A stretch of 64,000 nucleotides of DNA, from positions 1,257,695-1,321,694 of the forward strand of contig NZ_ACZP01000013.1 of assembly GCF_000176175.1 (NCBI RefSeq). Direction: 5' to 3'. Positions 7,678-17,237 of the stretch are shown here, piece after piece (the first letter of the stretch is position 1; every line of letters begins with the position of its first letter). The stretch comes from Vibrio furnissii CIP 102972 (lineage in GTDB: Bacteria; Pseudomonadota; Gammaproteobacteria; Enterobacterales; Vibrionaceae). The position numbers and the translations under genes are program-made. The notes beneath the pieces were generated by a model, which saw only the letters and a list, made by a program, of their open reading frames with translations, had not been told where the DNA came from and made no database searches.

Positions 7678-9804
7678 TTAGGCTGGATAGAAACGCTCAT
7701 CCAAGCCCGCACGGGTCAACAAGCCATCGCACGGCGCAAAACGATCGCCATATTTCTCGGCATGTTGGTTCATCAGCTCGACCAGCTTTTTCATGCCAAT
7801 GTGGTCCATGTAACGGAACGGGCCACCGAGAAACGGCGGGAAACCGATGCCGAAAATCGCCCCAATATCACCATCACGCGGGCTGCGAATAATGCCTTCG
7901 TCCAAGCAGCGCACCGCTTCATTGAGCATCGGCAAAATGCAGCGCAGCGCAATGTCTTGGTCGCTGAACTTCGATTCCGGTGTCAATTTCAGCAATTTAT
8001 AAACGGATTTGTCGACTTCCTTCTTCTTACTGCCTTTGTAACTGTAGAAGCCTTTGCCTGATTTGCGCCCTTTGCGGCCATCGTTGAGCAACGTATCGAA
8101 CACATCTGGCCCTTGGAAACGTGGCCCCAGTTCGTTGACCAAAATCGGCATGATCTTCGCGCCAATATCAACGCCCACTTCATCGAGCAGCGTAATCGGC
8201 CCGACCGGGAAGCCGAAGTCAAGCAGCGCACGGTCTAGGTTTTCAATCGGTTCACCCGCCATCAGGATCTGCGCCGATTCATTCATGTAGGGCGCCAGAA
8301 TGCGGTTGACGTAAAAACCCGCGCAGTCTTTGACCACGATGGGCGTTTTCCCTTGTTTGCGCGCCAAAGCCACCACGGTCGAGATGGTTTCATCTGACGT
8401 GGTATCGTGCGGAATCACTTCCACCAGCGGCATTTTCTCCACCGGGCTGAAGTAATGTAGGCCGACGATATTCTCAGGACGCGCGGCTTTCGCGGCAATG
8501 TGATGAATCGGCAGCGACGACGTGTTCGTCGCAAAAATGGTGCTCGCTTTCGCGTTGGCTTCAATATCCGCCACCATGCTCTGTTTCAGAGCCAGATCTT
8601 CAAACACCGCTTCGATGACCACATCGGTGTGATTGAAGCTGGTGAAATCGATACCGCCAGACAGCTGGCTCATTTGTGCCTGCAATTGCGCTTTGCTAAG
8701 AATGCGACGCTTGCGCTGCTTATCAAACAGTTTGTAGTTGTAATTCAGTGCATTGAGAATACCATCGTTGGACACATCTTTAATACGCACCGGCACTTTG
8801 GCTTTTGCTACGCTGACATGGCTAATCCCCGCGCCCATCAATCCACCGCCCAGCACGCCAATACGATTGACGGTCAGCGGGGTCGCATCGGTGCCGTTCT
8901 CTTTCTTCATCTCGGTGGTCGCAAAGAAAATCGACCGCAGCGCTTTCGATTCCGGTGTCATCACCAGTTCGCCAAAACGTTTGGCTTCCAGCTCTAGCCC
9001 GGCGTTCATGCCCTTCTCAAGGCCATGTTGAATCACTTCCAAAATCGCTTTTGCCGCTGGGTAATTTCCGCGCGTCTTTTGTTCCGTTTTCTTACTCGCT
9101 TGATCAAAGATCACTTTGCGGCCAAACCCGGTCTGAGACATCAGTTTTTCTTTGGTCGTCAGTTTGACTTTGCCTTTCTTCTTGCCGTTTTCGTCGATGA
9201 AACGTTTGGCCACATCAAGCAACACGGTATGTGGTACACACGCATCCACCACGCCCAGTTTCTTGGCCTTTTTGGCGCGCAACTGCTTGCCCGTCAAAAT
9301 CAAATCCAGTGAAGGCAACAAACCAATCAGGCGCGGCAGACGTTGCGTCCCACCAGAGCCTGGCAGTAGACCCAACATCACTTCCGGCAAACCGAGACGC
9401 GTTTTATCGTGATCGGTACACACGCGATAATCACAGGCCAATGCCAATTCCAGACCGCCGCCCAAACAAGGACCATGAATCGCGGCCACCACGGGGAATG
9501 GTAGATCGGACAACTGCTGGAACATCGCTTGGCCTTGCGTGGCCAACGCTTGAGCTTCCGGTGCAGACGTACACGCTTCCAGCATGCGCACGTCAGCGCC
9601 CGCAATGAAGTTGTCGGGTTTGAGCGAATGCACAATCAACCCTTTGAGCTGACTTTTTTGCGCGTCGAGCTGTTTGAACACGGCCTGCATGTCGTCGGCA
9701 AATGCCGCCTGCAAGGTATTCATTTTTTCTCCCGGCACATCAATGGCCAGCCACGCAATGTTCTGCTCATCCACACTCAGATGAAATGCTTTCGATTGGC
9801 TCAT
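7678..9804 (-). CDS. fadJ: Fatty-acid oxidation complex subunit alpha FadJ
   Basis: Bifunctional enoyl-CoA hydratase and 3-hydroxyacyl-CoA dehydrogenase of 708 residues. The N-terminal crotonase domain contains the [18 protein letters not shown] oxyanion-hole block. The central NAD-binding fold starts at [11 protein letters not shown], and the 3-hydroxyacyl-CoA dehydrogenase C-terminal domains follow ([16 protein letters not shown]). The start is the ATG at 9804, which overlaps the fadI stop as TAATG, indicating translational coupling. Partner fadI upstream and overall similarity support FadJ rather than FadB. Confidence 0.95.
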   Translation of the reverse strand: MSQSKAFHLSVDEQNIAWLAIDVPGEKMNTLQAAFADDMQAVFKQLDAQKSQLKGLIVHSLKPDNFIAGADVRMLEACTSAPEAQALATQGQAMFQQLSDLPFPVVAAIHGPCLGGGLELALACDYRVCTDHDKTRLGLPEVMLGLLPGSGGTQRLPRLIGLLPSLDLILTGKQLRAKKAKKLGVVDACVPHTVLLDVAKRFIDENGKKKGKVKLTTKEKLMSQTGFGRKVIFDQASKKTEQKTRGNYPAAKAILEVIQHGLEKGMNAGLELEAKRFGELVMTPESKALRSIFFATTEMKKENGTDATPLTVNRIGVLGGGLMGAGISHVSVAKAKVPVRIKDVSNDGILNALNYNYKLFDKQRKRRILSKAQLQAQMSQLSGGIDFTSFNHTDVVIEAVFEDLALKQSMVADIEANAKASTIFATNTSSLPIHHIAAKAARPENIVGLHYFSPVEKMPLVEVIPHDTTSDETISTVVALARKQGKTPIVVKDCAGFYVNRILAPYMNESAQILMAGEPIENLDRALLDFGFPVGPITLLDEVGVDIGAKIMPILVNELGPRFQGPDVFDTLLNDGRKGRKSGKGFYSYKGSKKKEVDKSVYKLLKLTPESKFSDQDIALRCILPMLNEAVRCLDEGIIRSPRDGDIGAIFGIGFPPFLGGPFRYMDHIGMKKLVELMNQHAEKYGDRFAPCDGLLTRAGLDERFYPA

Positions 9805-11111
9805 TACTCCACCTCCAGAATCATTGCTGCGCCCAATCCACCCGCGGCACACGCGGTATTCAAGGCCAAACCGCCACCACGACGTTTCAATTCACGCAAT
9901 GTTTGCGTGATCATGCGCGCGCCTGTTGCCGCAAAGGGATGGCCATACGCCAGCGACCCACCCAACACATTAAATTTATCCATATCCACTTCGCCAATCG
10001 CTTGGCTGCGACCCAAACACGCCTGCGCAAATTTGTCGCTGGCAAACATTTTCAGGTTGGCCAACGTCTGCGCGGCAAACGCTTCATGCATGTCAATCAG
10101 CGTCAGGTCGGCAAGCGTAATGCCAGCGCGATCCAGCGCCAGAGGCGTGGCGTAAGACGGCCCCATCAGCATGTCTTTTTCTACACCGATGGCAGAGAAT
10201 GCATACGAGCGAATGTACCCAAGGATCTCAAGCCCCAGCTCTTTCGCACGCCCTTCGCGCATCAACATGATGGCCGCAGCACCATCGGTCAGCGGCGTAC
10301 TGTTTGCAGCCGTCACGCTACCGTATTGGCGATCAAACGCCGGACGCAATTTGGCGTAGCCTTCTAGCGTGGAATCCTGACGAATGTTGTTGTCGGTATC
10401 GATCCATTTTTTGTACGGTTCTGGGAAAGCGGTCATCACTTCATCGCGAATCTTACCGTCTTTCCAAGCTTGCGCCGCCAGTGTGTGCGACCGATGCGCC
10501 AAGGCATCTTGATCCTGACGCGAAATACCATGCGATTTCGCCATTTGTTCAGCCGTTTGGCCCATGGATAAACCGGTGGAATACTCGGCCACCGCAGGCG
10601 GCACTGGCATCAAGTCTTTGAGTGACAAGGATTTCAGCACACTCAATTTCTGGCCCAAGGTTTTGGTTTTGCTCAACGCCAGCAAGCTCGACGCCAATTT
10701 CTTAGACACACCAATGGGTAAAACAGAGGAAGAATCCGCACCACCTGCGATGCCGATATCAATGGTACCGGCCATGATGCTTTCTGCGACGTTCACCGCC
10801 GACTGAAAACTGGTGGCACAAGCACGAGTGACACTGTACGCATCAGTATGAATGCTCATCCCAGTACCCAGTACAATTTCACGCGCAATGTTCGGCGCTT
10901 CGGGCATCTGTACCACCTGACCAAACACCACTTGTTCAATCAACGCGGGATCGATATCCGTTCTCGCCAGCATTTCGCTCACGACCATTTTGCCCAAATC
11001 AACAGCTGGCACCTGGCCAAATTCTGTACTTTGACGCGCAAAGGGAGTTCGTAGACCCGCTACGATCGCCACACGTTCACCGGAGCGTGTTCTCACTTCC
11101 TGTTTGCCCAT
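9804..11111 (-). CDS. fadI: 3-ketoacyl-CoA thiolase FadI
   Basis: Beta-subunit of the fatty-acid oxidation complex, 435 residues. It cleaves 3-ketoacyl-CoA to acetyl-CoA and a shortened acyl-CoA. The nucleophilic cysteine is C98 in TRACATSF, and the C-terminal LNTACAAGG block carries the second active-site cysteine. AAGGAG precedes the ATG. A promoter with a FadR-like operator lies 20-60 bases upstream, which suggests induction by long-chain fatty acids. Confidence 0.95.
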   Translation of the reverse strand: MGKQEVRTRSGERVAIVAGLRTPFARQSTEFGQVPAVDLGKMVVSEMLARTDIDPALIEQVVFGQVVQMPEAPNIAREIVLGTGMSIHTDAYSVTRACATSFQSAVNVAESIMAGTIDIGIAGGADSSSVLPIGVSKKLASSLLALSKTKTLGQKLSVLKSLSLKDLMPVPPAVAEYSTGLSMGQTAEQMAKSHGISRQDQDALAHRSHTLAAQAWKDGKIRDEVMTAFPEPYKKWIDTDNNIRQDSTLEGYAKLRPAFDRQYGSVTAANSTPLTDGAAAIMLMREGRAKELGLEILGYIRSYAFSAIGVEKDMLMGPSYATPLALDRAGITLADLTLIDMHEAFAAQTLANLKMFASDKFAQACLGRSQAIGEVDMDKFNVLGGSLAYGHPFAATGARMITQTLRELKRRGGGLALNTACAAGGLGAAMILEVE

Positions 11112-11127
11112 TGTTTCTCCTTAGAAT

Positions 11128-11174
11128 AAGAGGTCTGACCTGACGCATTGTAACGAGATTGTTAAGACAATCAA
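11128..11174 (-). promoter_or_regulatory. fadI-fadJ promoter with FadR-like operator
   Basis: Reading the minus strand: -35 TTGATT (11174-11169), 16-base spacer, -10 TACAAT (11152-11147). AGGTCAGACCT (11141-11131) then covers the likely start point. The palindrome AGGTC-A-GACCT fits the core of FadR sites (TGGTCNGACCA) with one change in each arm. A repressor there would block initiation. FadR binding is inferred from sequence and gene function. Confidence 0.6.
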
Positions 11175-11298
11175 ACAACTGTTTAAATAAACGTGATATT
11201 TGCAGCGAATCACTTGTTAAGTGTAGAAGAATCAAAGAGTTTATGGGTTTGGCTTTTGTCAAAGTAGGTGGAGGGTGTGGGAAACAAAAATCGGAGGC

Positions 11299-11461
11299 AA
11301 AAAAAAACCACACAAAGTTGTGTGGTCGGAATGTTTTTAAAGCAATTAACTTGCGCCAATTGAAAATAATCAGTTTCCTGATTAGGAGAAAGTAAAGTCA
11401 GCCTTCAAAAGGAAGTGTCATCTTGCTCAACACGTTAGCCGCAAAGACTAACTAGATGACA
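11299..11461 (-). ncRNA. Candidate structured small RNA between fadI and the ECF sigma gene
   Basis: No protein gene on the minus strand lies upstream of a strong terminator here (ACCACACAA 11307-11315 with TTGTGTGGT 11318-11326, then nine T). Reading back from it on the minus strand there is a perfect stem with a GAAA loop (11368-11383), and an outer stem GTCATCT/AGATGAC (11454-11460 with 11417-11423) that encloses GTTAG/CTAAC (11448-11452 with 11434-11438). A TATAGT box (11473-11468) would start RNA near 11461, right at the outer stem, giving about 160 nt. There is no clear -35, so an activator may be needed. No known family was recognised. Confidence 0.5.
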
Positions 11462-11641
11462 GGAGCTACTATAACCATATCAAGGCATGAGATTTTGGCT
11501 TAGATCAATTTTATCGTGGTTTTGTAACCCCAACGCCGCCTAAACTTGATTCAAAACAATCTCTGAGCACATTTCGAAACTGAATAGTATTTGTGCATTC
11601 CTCATTCTGAACGGATCTGGCGTGATCAACTGGAGACTTTT

Positions 11642-12205
11642 GTGTCGCTACTCAAATTATTTGGAAAGAAAAGTTCCAACCGTCCGGTCAATAGCGGTAT
11701 GGACAGACAAAGAAAATATGAAGCACTGGTTCGTGCTTACCACCGCGATCTCTATCGCTACGCTTACTGGCTGTGTAAAGACCAAAGCGTAGCGCAAGAT
11801 CTGGTGCAAGAAACCTGCTTAAGGGCGTGGAAATCGCTCGACAGTTTACAAGATGAGAAAGCCGCAAAGTCGTGGCTGATTACCATATTGCGGCGCGAAA
11901 ACGCACGGCGGTTTGAACGCAAACAGTTTGACTTGGTGGACATCGATGACCACAGCAACGAAGCCAACGTTTCAGATGATGCACATCATCAACAGGAATG
12001 GCTGCACGCACAAATCATGAAACTGGATGTGGATTACCGAGAGCCGCTGTTTTTGCAAGTGATTGGGGGCTTTAGTGGCGAGGAGATTGCTGAGATACTG
12101 GAGCTGAATAAAAACACCGTGATGACCCGACTATTTCGGGCACGCAACCAACTCAAAGAGATGTTAGATTCTTCAGAGAATTACAGGGGGCAGCAAAATG
12201 GATGA
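11642..12205 (+). CDS. ECF-type RNA polymerase sigma factor
   Basis: A 187-residue sigma-70 family factor with region 2 (YHRDLYRYAYWLCKDQSVAQ, then DLVQETCLRAWKS) and region 4 (GEEIAEILELNKNTVMTRLF). The GTG at 11642 is chosen because GGAG lies six to seven bases before it; a TTG at 11591 in the same frame lacks a site. Its stop overlaps the next gene's start by eight bases. That gene encodes a membrane protein with a DUF3379 look, as expected for a sigma/anti-sigma pair. The inducing signal is unknown. Confidence 0.88.
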   Translation: MSLLKLFGKKSSNRPVNSGMDRQRKYEALVRAYHRDLYRYAYWLCKDQSVAQDLVQETCLRAWKSLDSLQDEKAAKSWLITILRRENARRFERKQFDLVDIDDHSNEANVSDDAHHQQEWLHAQIMKLDVDYREPLFLQVIGGFSGEEIAEILELNKNTVMTRLFRARNQLKEMLDSSENYRGQQNG

Positions 12206-12923
12206 TTTAGAATTTCGCCGCCGCATGTTGTCGGATCCAAAGCATCGCGACAAAGCGATGCAAGAGGCCATTGCTGCGCATGAAGCAAACAGCAAATTTG
12301 CCGACGACGTGTTGAACCTGGATGCAAGAATTGCTGAAGCAATGCGAGTCGAGGTGCCCGATGGTTTGGCAGATCGTATCTTGTTCAGCCACAGTTCGGC
12401 TGCCGATAACGTTGTGCGTCCGCGCTTTGTACGCCGAGCCATGGCGATGGCTGCATCCGTGGCGTTTGTCGTCGGTTTAGCGGTAGGACAAGTCAATTGG
12501 GGCAACCTGCTCGTGACGCCAGCACAGGCGAGTCTTGCAGATATCGCCGTTAAGCACGTTTTAGACGAAGAAGTGTTTGTTTCTGTATTAGATGAAGCGG
12601 TTAGCTCCCGCCAAATTAATGCGAAGATGCAACCTTTCGCCTATCACCTCAACGGGACCTTCCCGTATCACGTGTACTACCTCAACCATTGCGGATTTGG
12701 TCATGCCAATGCTGTTCACATGGTTTTTCAAGGTGAAAAAGGCAAAGTCACGCTGTTTTTGACCGCCATGGCCAGTGAGCAAAATGTCCAGTTCGATAAG
12801 GCTGGCATGTCCGGTATCATTGAGCCCATCGGCCACATGAGTTTGATACTCGTCGGTAATCAAGGCGAAAATGTTGCGAAAATAGCCGAACATCTGATGC
12901 CGATGATAAAACCAGCAAAATAA
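12198..12923 (+). CDS. DUF3379-like membrane protein, probable anti-sigma partner
   Basis: A 241-residue protein with a soluble N-terminal part (about 1-85) rich in charged residues, one membrane segment (about 86-103, AMAMAASVAFVVGLAVGQ) and a C-terminal domain likely in the periplasm. It resembles the DUF3379 family, found beside ECF sigma factors in Vibrio and relatives. The eight-base overlap with the sigma gene indicates coupled synthesis. An anti-sigma role is inferred from topology and context, not from a recognised zinc-binding motif. Confidence 0.78.
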   Translation: MDDLEFRRRMLSDPKHRDKAMQEAIAAHEANSKFADDVLNLDARIAEAMRVEVPDGLADRILFSHSSAADNVVRPRFVRRAMAMAASVAFVVGLAVGQVNWGNLLVTPAQASLADIAVKHVLDEEVFVSVLDEAVSSRQINAKMQPFAYHLNGTFPYHVYYLNHCGFGHANAVHMVFQGEKGKVTLFLTAMASEQNVQFDKAGMSGIIEPIGHMSLILVGNQGENVAKIAEHLMPMIKPAK

Positions 12924-12928
12924 CCCCA

Positions 12929-12952
12929 ACCCGCTCCATGAGCGGGTTTTTT
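12929..12952 (+). terminator. Terminator of the sigma/DUF3379 operon
   Basis: ACCCGCTC (12929-12936) and GAGCGGGT (12940-12947) form a perfect stem followed by TTTTTT, just downstream of the DUF3379 stop. Confidence 0.88.
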
Positions 12953-13099
12953 AATTGTTAAAATAGAGTTAAAACTCTAAAAAATCACATATCCGAGCAT
13001 TTTCATGCCAAATGGTCATCATTTCTATAACTTTATCATCCAATTAGACAATGGTCGGATTTCTATACTCTATACTTGCGTCTAGTATCAGCCACCAAC

Positions 13100-13113
13100 T
13101 GAGCAATTGCTCA
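13100..13113. promoter_or_regulatory. 14-bp perfect palindrome in the first fadL leader
   Basis: TGAGCAATTGCTCA lies 42 bases before the first fadL start codon. Being a perfect palindrome without spacer, it looks more like a dimer operator than a hairpin. The binding protein is not identified. Confidence 0.35.
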
Positions 13114-13154
13114 AAACAAACGCCCAAAGAGGCGAATAATAAGGAAAAGTCCAA

Positions 13155-14450
13155 ATGAACAAGACGCGTCTGTTTAAACAGTCACTCTTAGCAGTGACCG
13201 TCTCTCTCGCTACGCAGCAAGCAATGGCTGCGGGCTTCCAGCTCAACGCTCAATCTGCTACTGGCCTTGGCCGTGCATTCGCCGGTGATGCCGTTATCGC
13301 AGATAACGCAGCGGTGATGTCACGTAACGCCGCTGCCATGGCTCTATTTGACAAAACATCGATGTCTTTGGGTTTTGAAACCATTACTACAAAGATTAAA
13401 GTCAAAGATGCTACGTACACCTCAGGTGCATACGTACCTGCGACGGGTACTGTTGCTGGCGCTAGCTCTTCTAGCGCAGATTATGATGATGCAGGCAGCA
13501 CTTCTGTCGCTCCAAACCTCCATATTATCGTTCCGGTAAACGATCAATTTGCATGGGGTGTCAGCGCGTATTCAAACTTTGGTACAAAAACTGATTTCGA
13601 CAGCGACTACGCTGCAACTGAGTACGGCGGTCTGACCGACGTGAAAAGTTTCAACCTTGGTCTGGCTGGTTCATACCGTCTCAACGAGCAACTGAGCTTC
13701 GGTGCAGGTCTGGATATTATTTATGGTAAGGGTACGATGAAACGTGCCGTACCGGGATCAAGCAGTACTTACCTACTGAACGTTGATGGCGCAGACGGCT
13801 GGGCCGTAGGCTTCAACGTGGGCACAGTATATGAACTAGATAAGAACAACCGTTTTGGTCTGGCATATCGTTACAGCCCAGAGTTCAAAGCAAAAGATGG
13901 TGATGGACAGGAAATCACATTACCTCTACCTGACATCGCAGAATTCTCTGGCTACCACAAAATTGAGAATACCAATTTTGCGGTTCACTATAGTGTGCAA
14001 TGGATCGGTTGGTCATCATTCGATCAAATCGATTTCGACAATCTGACTGCGAGCCAATCTGCTCTAGCAGCATCTAGCACTAGCTATGCTAAACAGTACG
14101 AATGGAAAGATGGTTGGCACTACTCTATCGGTGGTACTTACTACCTGAACAAAGACTGGACACTACGTGCTGGTTACATGTACGACACCAGCGCACAAGA
14201 TTCAGTAACATCCATTTCTGTACCTGACTCGGATCGTCAATGGTTCTCGACTGGTTTCACCTACCAAATCGATGAGCAATCTAACTTTGACTTTGGCTTC
14301 ACCTACCTGATGGGTAAAGATACTGACGTTTCAGAATCTCTAGTTCTGCCTTCATCTTCAAGTCCAACTGGTTACGCTTACACTTCTGTAAATGGTACAA
14401 CTCGCGCTGATGCAATCCTATTGGGCTTACAATACAGCCGTACATTCTAA
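13155..14450 (+). CDS. FadL-family outer-membrane transporter (first copy)
   Basis: A 431-residue outer-membrane beta-barrel of the long-chain fatty-acid transporter family. A signal peptide ends near AMA (about residue 25) and the mature protein begins AGFQLNAQSATGLGRAFAG, the FadL N-terminal plug signature. It ends in an aromatic residue (YSRTF), as barrel proteins do. AAGGAAAAG provides a ribosome-binding site. It is followed by its own terminator and a second paralogue. In this copy the usual SRNPA of the plug reads SRNAA. Substrate range is unknown. Confidence 0.93.
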   Translation: MNKTRLFKQSLLAVTVSLATQQAMAAGFQLNAQSATGLGRAFAGDAVIADNAAVMSRNAAAMALFDKTSMSLGFETITTKIKVKDATYTSGAYVPATGTVAGASSSSADYDDAGSTSVAPNLHIIVPVNDQFAWGVSAYSNFGTKTDFDSDYAATEYGGLTDVKSFNLGLAGSYRLNEQLSFGAGLDIIYGKGTMKRAVPGSSSTYLLNVDGADGWAVGFNVGTVYELDKNNRFGLAYRYSPEFKAKDGDGQEITLPLPDIAEFSGYHKIENTNFAVHYSVQWIGWSSFDQIDFDNLTASQSALAASSTSYAKQYEWKDGWHYSIGGTYYLNKDWTLRAGYMYDTSAQDSVTSISVPDSDRQWFSTGFTYQIDEQSNFDFGFTYLMGKDTDVSESLVLPSSSSPTGYAYTSVNGTTRADAILLGLQYSRTF

Positions 14451-14753
14451 GCAAAATAGTCGATAGACAACTCACTTTAAGGGCTGGATTTCCAGCCCTT
14501 TTTATTTCTGAAATGCTTTCACCCGATTGAATTTTGGCGAACACTTGTGTCCCCAAAGGCGCCCCCCGCCCTACAGTTGTACGCCGAAAGAAGAATAACC
14601 GTACGGTTTAAATCAGTTACTTTCGCTATTTATCCATCAATTAGCAGATTTTATATCCAAACAAGTCCAATACAGTGTTTTTTATTGTTAAAGCAAAAGC
14701 TCTAGTTTTAGACTTTACGGTCATCCATTCAGATAAATTCAGCGAACAATATA
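14451..14753 (+). other. Gap between the two fadL paralogues
   Basis: Contains the terminator of the first fadL at its start, then an AT-rich stretch that must carry the promoter of the second copy. A 10-bp palindrome ACCGTACGGT is at 14598-14607. No coding region or clear FadR-like site was seen. Confidence 0.5.
14479..14506 (+). terminator. Terminator after the first fadL
   Basis: A perfect 10-bp stem AAGGGCTGGA (14479-14488) with TCCAGCCCTT (14491-14500) and a two-base loop, followed by TTTATTT. Confidence 0.88.
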
Positions 14754-16043
14754 ATGAAAACCAATAAGAAATTTCTTTCTATTGCAGTAGCATGTGGTCT
14801 AGCAAGTGTCTCAACTCTCTCTCAAGCAGCTGGTTTCCAGTTAGCAGAATACTCTGCAACCGGTCTTGGCCGAGCGTACGCTGGTGAAGCAGCCATGGCT
14901 GACAACGCAGGCGCACAATGGCGTAACCCTGCCATGCTTACTTATCTGAAAGGCACCCAATTTTCAGCAGGCGCACTGTACGTGAACCCCAATGTGGACG
15001 TCGAAGGCGATGTGAACTTTTACGGCAACACCTCAAGCGCCAGCTCTTCTGATTACGCCAATGATGCTGTCATTCCAAACTTTTATCTGTCTCACCAACT
15101 GAGTGACACACTGGCTGTTGGCCTGGCATTTGGCACCAACTACGGCATGGAAACCGAATTAGATTCAGGGTTCGCCGCGAGCCATTTTGGTAATGAAGCC
15201 ATGGTGAAAACCATGGAAGCCAACGCCAACATCGCCTACAAACTGACAGAAACCGTTAGCGTGGGTGGTGGTGTTCGTTTTGTGAAAGGTGAAGGCCACT
15301 TTGGCGCCAAATCACCCAAACAAACTGAAGCGCTTGGCCTTGCTCAAGGCACAACGTTGAAATACATGGAAGGCGATGACACCAGCTGGGGCTGGCAAGC
15401 AGGCGCTGCATGGCAAGTGACGCCGAGCAACCGCATTGGCTTTGCGTATAAATCTGAAGTCGATTTGAAACTGACAGGCTCAGCAAACATGTATGTTCAA
15501 GCATACAATGCCGTGCTGTCTGATACCGGCCATATGATGCTGACACTACCTGCAACGGCTGAGCTGTCAACCTACCACCAAATCACCGATCAGTTTGCGC
15601 TGCATACCAGCATCAACTGGACGGACTGGAGCAGCTTTGAAAAGCTGCAAGCAGAACTCGATACCATGGGTTCGGTGATGGTGAAAGAAGAAAACTGGAA
15701 AGACAACTACCGCTTTGCCGTTGGTGCGACCTATCAACTCGATCCGAAACTGGCGCTACGCACGGGTGTCGCCTACGACACCGCCGCGGTGAGCACTAAA
15801 AACCGTACAATCACGATTCCAGAAACTGATCGCATTTGGTTAAGTATCGGTGCAGGTTACGACATCACCGAACAGCTCACTCTAGACGCTGCGTTTACCT
15901 ACATTTTCGCTAAAGATGCCGACATTTTGGAATCTCGTGGCTATGCTTCCGATGACAAAGCCGAGGCGGTGGGTGGCCAATTTGACGGTCAAATGAGCGG
16001 CAACGTATGGATTGCCGGTATCCAAGCCAGCTACCGTTTCTAA
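14754..16043 (+). CDS. fadL: FadL-family outer-membrane transporter (second copy)
   Basis: A 429-residue FadL homologue with a signal peptide ending near SQA and a mature start AGFQLAEYSATGLGRAYAG, then the plug motif (AMADNAGAQWRNPAML). Its C-terminus is IQASYRF, a classical barrel end with a terminal phenylalanine. It keeps the family RNPA motif better than the first copy, so it may be the main fatty-acid porin. The two copies stand in tandem, each with its own terminator, close to fadI-fadJ. Confidence 0.94.
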   Translation: MKTNKKFLSIAVACGLASVSTLSQAAGFQLAEYSATGLGRAYAGEAAMADNAGAQWRNPAMLTYLKGTQFSAGALYVNPNVDVEGDVNFYGNTSSASSSDYANDAVIPNFYLSHQLSDTLAVGLAFGTNYGMETELDSGFAASHFGNEAMVKTMEANANIAYKLTETVSVGGGVRFVKGEGHFGAKSPKQTEALGLAQGTTLKYMEGDDTSWGWQAGAAWQVTPSNRIGFAYKSEVDLKLTGSANMYVQAYNAVLSDTGHMMLTLPATAELSTYHQITDQFALHTSINWTDWSSFEKLQAELDTMGSVMVKEENWKDNYRFAVGATYQLDPKLALRTGVAYDTAAVSTKNRTITIPETDRIWLSIGAGYDITEQLTLDAAFTYIFAKDADILESRGYASDDKAEAVGGQFDGQMSGNVWIAGIQASYRF

Positions 16044-16058
16044 TTATCCTTGATACCC

Positions 16059-16088
16059 AAAAGGCCAGTGTTCAACACTGGCCTTTTT
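16059..16088. terminator. Bidirectional terminator between fadL and the phosphatase gene
   Basis: AAAAGGCCAGTGTT pairs with ACACTGGCCTTTTT around a two-base loop. T runs lie on both outer sides, and the stop codon of the convergent phosphatase gene is inside the stem. Confidence 0.88.
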
Positions 16089-16548
16089 GTTTGAGTTGAA
16101 AAAGCAATTGCTCGGACGCTTCTTCAATCAGATCCAACACCAATTCAAAACCGTGCTCTCCGCCGTAATAAGGATCGGGAATTTCATCGTATTCCGAATG
16201 GCCAAAACTCAAGAATAGCGCCAATTTATGTTGATATTCAGATGGACAGCGTTGTTTTAAATCCGATAAGTTGTCGCGATCTGCAGCCAAAATCAAGTCA
16301 AAACGAGCAAAGTCCTCATTCGTTACTTGACGAGCGTGCATTCCAGAAAATGAATAACCACGTTTTTCTCCCGCCGCTCTTGCGCGTGCATCGGGCAGGT
16401 TCCCTTGATGATAGCCAATGGTCCCCGCAGAATTGACGTCGATCTCAAGCCCCAATTGCTGCGCTTTGTGTTTCAGCACCGCTTCTCCCGTTGGAGAACG
16501 ACAAATATTTCCCATACACACAACCAATATGGCAGTTTTACGTTTCAT
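16072..16548 (-). CDS. Low-molecular-weight protein tyrosine phosphatase
   Basis: A 158-residue phosphatase with the P-loop CMGNICRS near the N-terminus (nucleophile C11, R17) and the general-acid loop DPYYGG near residue 127. The family dephosphorylates protein tyrosines. Some members pair with exopolysaccharide kinases (Wzb type), but no capsule or kinase gene is adjacent, so the substrate is open. It is four bases downstream of an unknown gene on the same strand. Confidence 0.92.
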   Translation of the reverse strand: MKRKTAILVVCMGNICRSPTGEAVLKHKAQQLGLEIDVNSAGTIGYHQGNLPDARARAAGEKRGYSFSGMHARQVTNEDFARFDLILAADRDNLSDLKQRCPSEYQHKLALFLSFGHSEYDEIPDPYYGGEHGFELVLDLIEEASEQLLFQLKQKGQC

Positions 16549-16552
16549 CCAC

Positions 16553-17116
16553 TCATTCCAGTTTGTTTTTAAAAAGTGTACGCGCCATCTGATCGTATTG
16601 CAGTAAAAGCTGCATTAACTCATTCACTTTGCTTTGCCAAGTCGGCCACTGGTGGCGGTAGTAGGCTCGGCGCTCCTGTTTATACGCCTCACAACGTTCT
16701 CCAGAAGCCAAACTGTCCGCCTCCACCAGCGCATTGATCAAATAGACACGCGTAAACGTCGGGAATGCCTGTCGACGCCCCACACGTGACATCAATTCGG
16801 CATGGCCGCCTCGTGTCAGCGCAAAACCATCAACAAGAACAGGGATCAGGGATCGGAAAGAAGGAGCAAGGACACGATCCAAGTGTTGCTGTTGCCACTG
16901 GGCATCAATAGCATCAAACAGACGGCGACGGCATACGTCTTGCGTCGCGGTATGGTCAAGATAAACGTAGCTGAGCCAATCTGCCAAGCATTGCGATTCT
17001 CGTGCCACGCGCTCAACCGCCAAGTGGGTGCGTTGTGTCCGCGCTTCACACTCCATCATCACGCCATCCGTGTCGGCGCGGGGAAAGCGTGGGTTTGTCT
17101 GCACTGCACATTCCAT
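16553..17116 (-). CDS. Protein of unknown function, 187 residues
   Basis: The frame extends further upstream, but the ATG at 17116 has GGAG seven bases before it and is the best start. The product is soluble, rich in Arg, Gln, Leu and Trp, with helical-looking heptads near the C-terminus (VNELMQLLLQYDQMARTLF). No signal peptide, membrane segment or familiar motif was seen. It lies four bases upstream of the phosphatase gene on the same strand, so the two are probably one transcription unit. I do not recognise the family. Confidence 0.7.
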   Translation of the reverse strand: MECAVQTNPRFPRADTDGVMMECEARTQRTHLAVERVARESQCLADWLSYVYLDHTATQDVCRRRLFDAIDAQWQQQHLDRVLAPSFRSLIPVLVDGFALTRGGHAELMSRVGRRQAFPTFTRVYLINALVEADSLASGERCEAYKQERRAYYRHQWPTWQSKVNELMQLLLQYDQMARTLFKNKLE

Positions 17117-17237
17117 TCTCGTTCTCCATCGGTGTAGATGAATCCGCAGTATAAAAGATACCTGTATATAATTACAGTATAAATTCACACACTGATGCTA
17201 TGAACGAATCACACAACTTGATGGGTGAATGCATCAC

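Noticed and set aside
11591..11641. Longer start (TTG) for the ECF sigma factor
   Set aside because: The extra 17 residues do not look like a sigma factor and lack a ribosome-binding site, while the GTG at 11642 has GGAG at good spacing.
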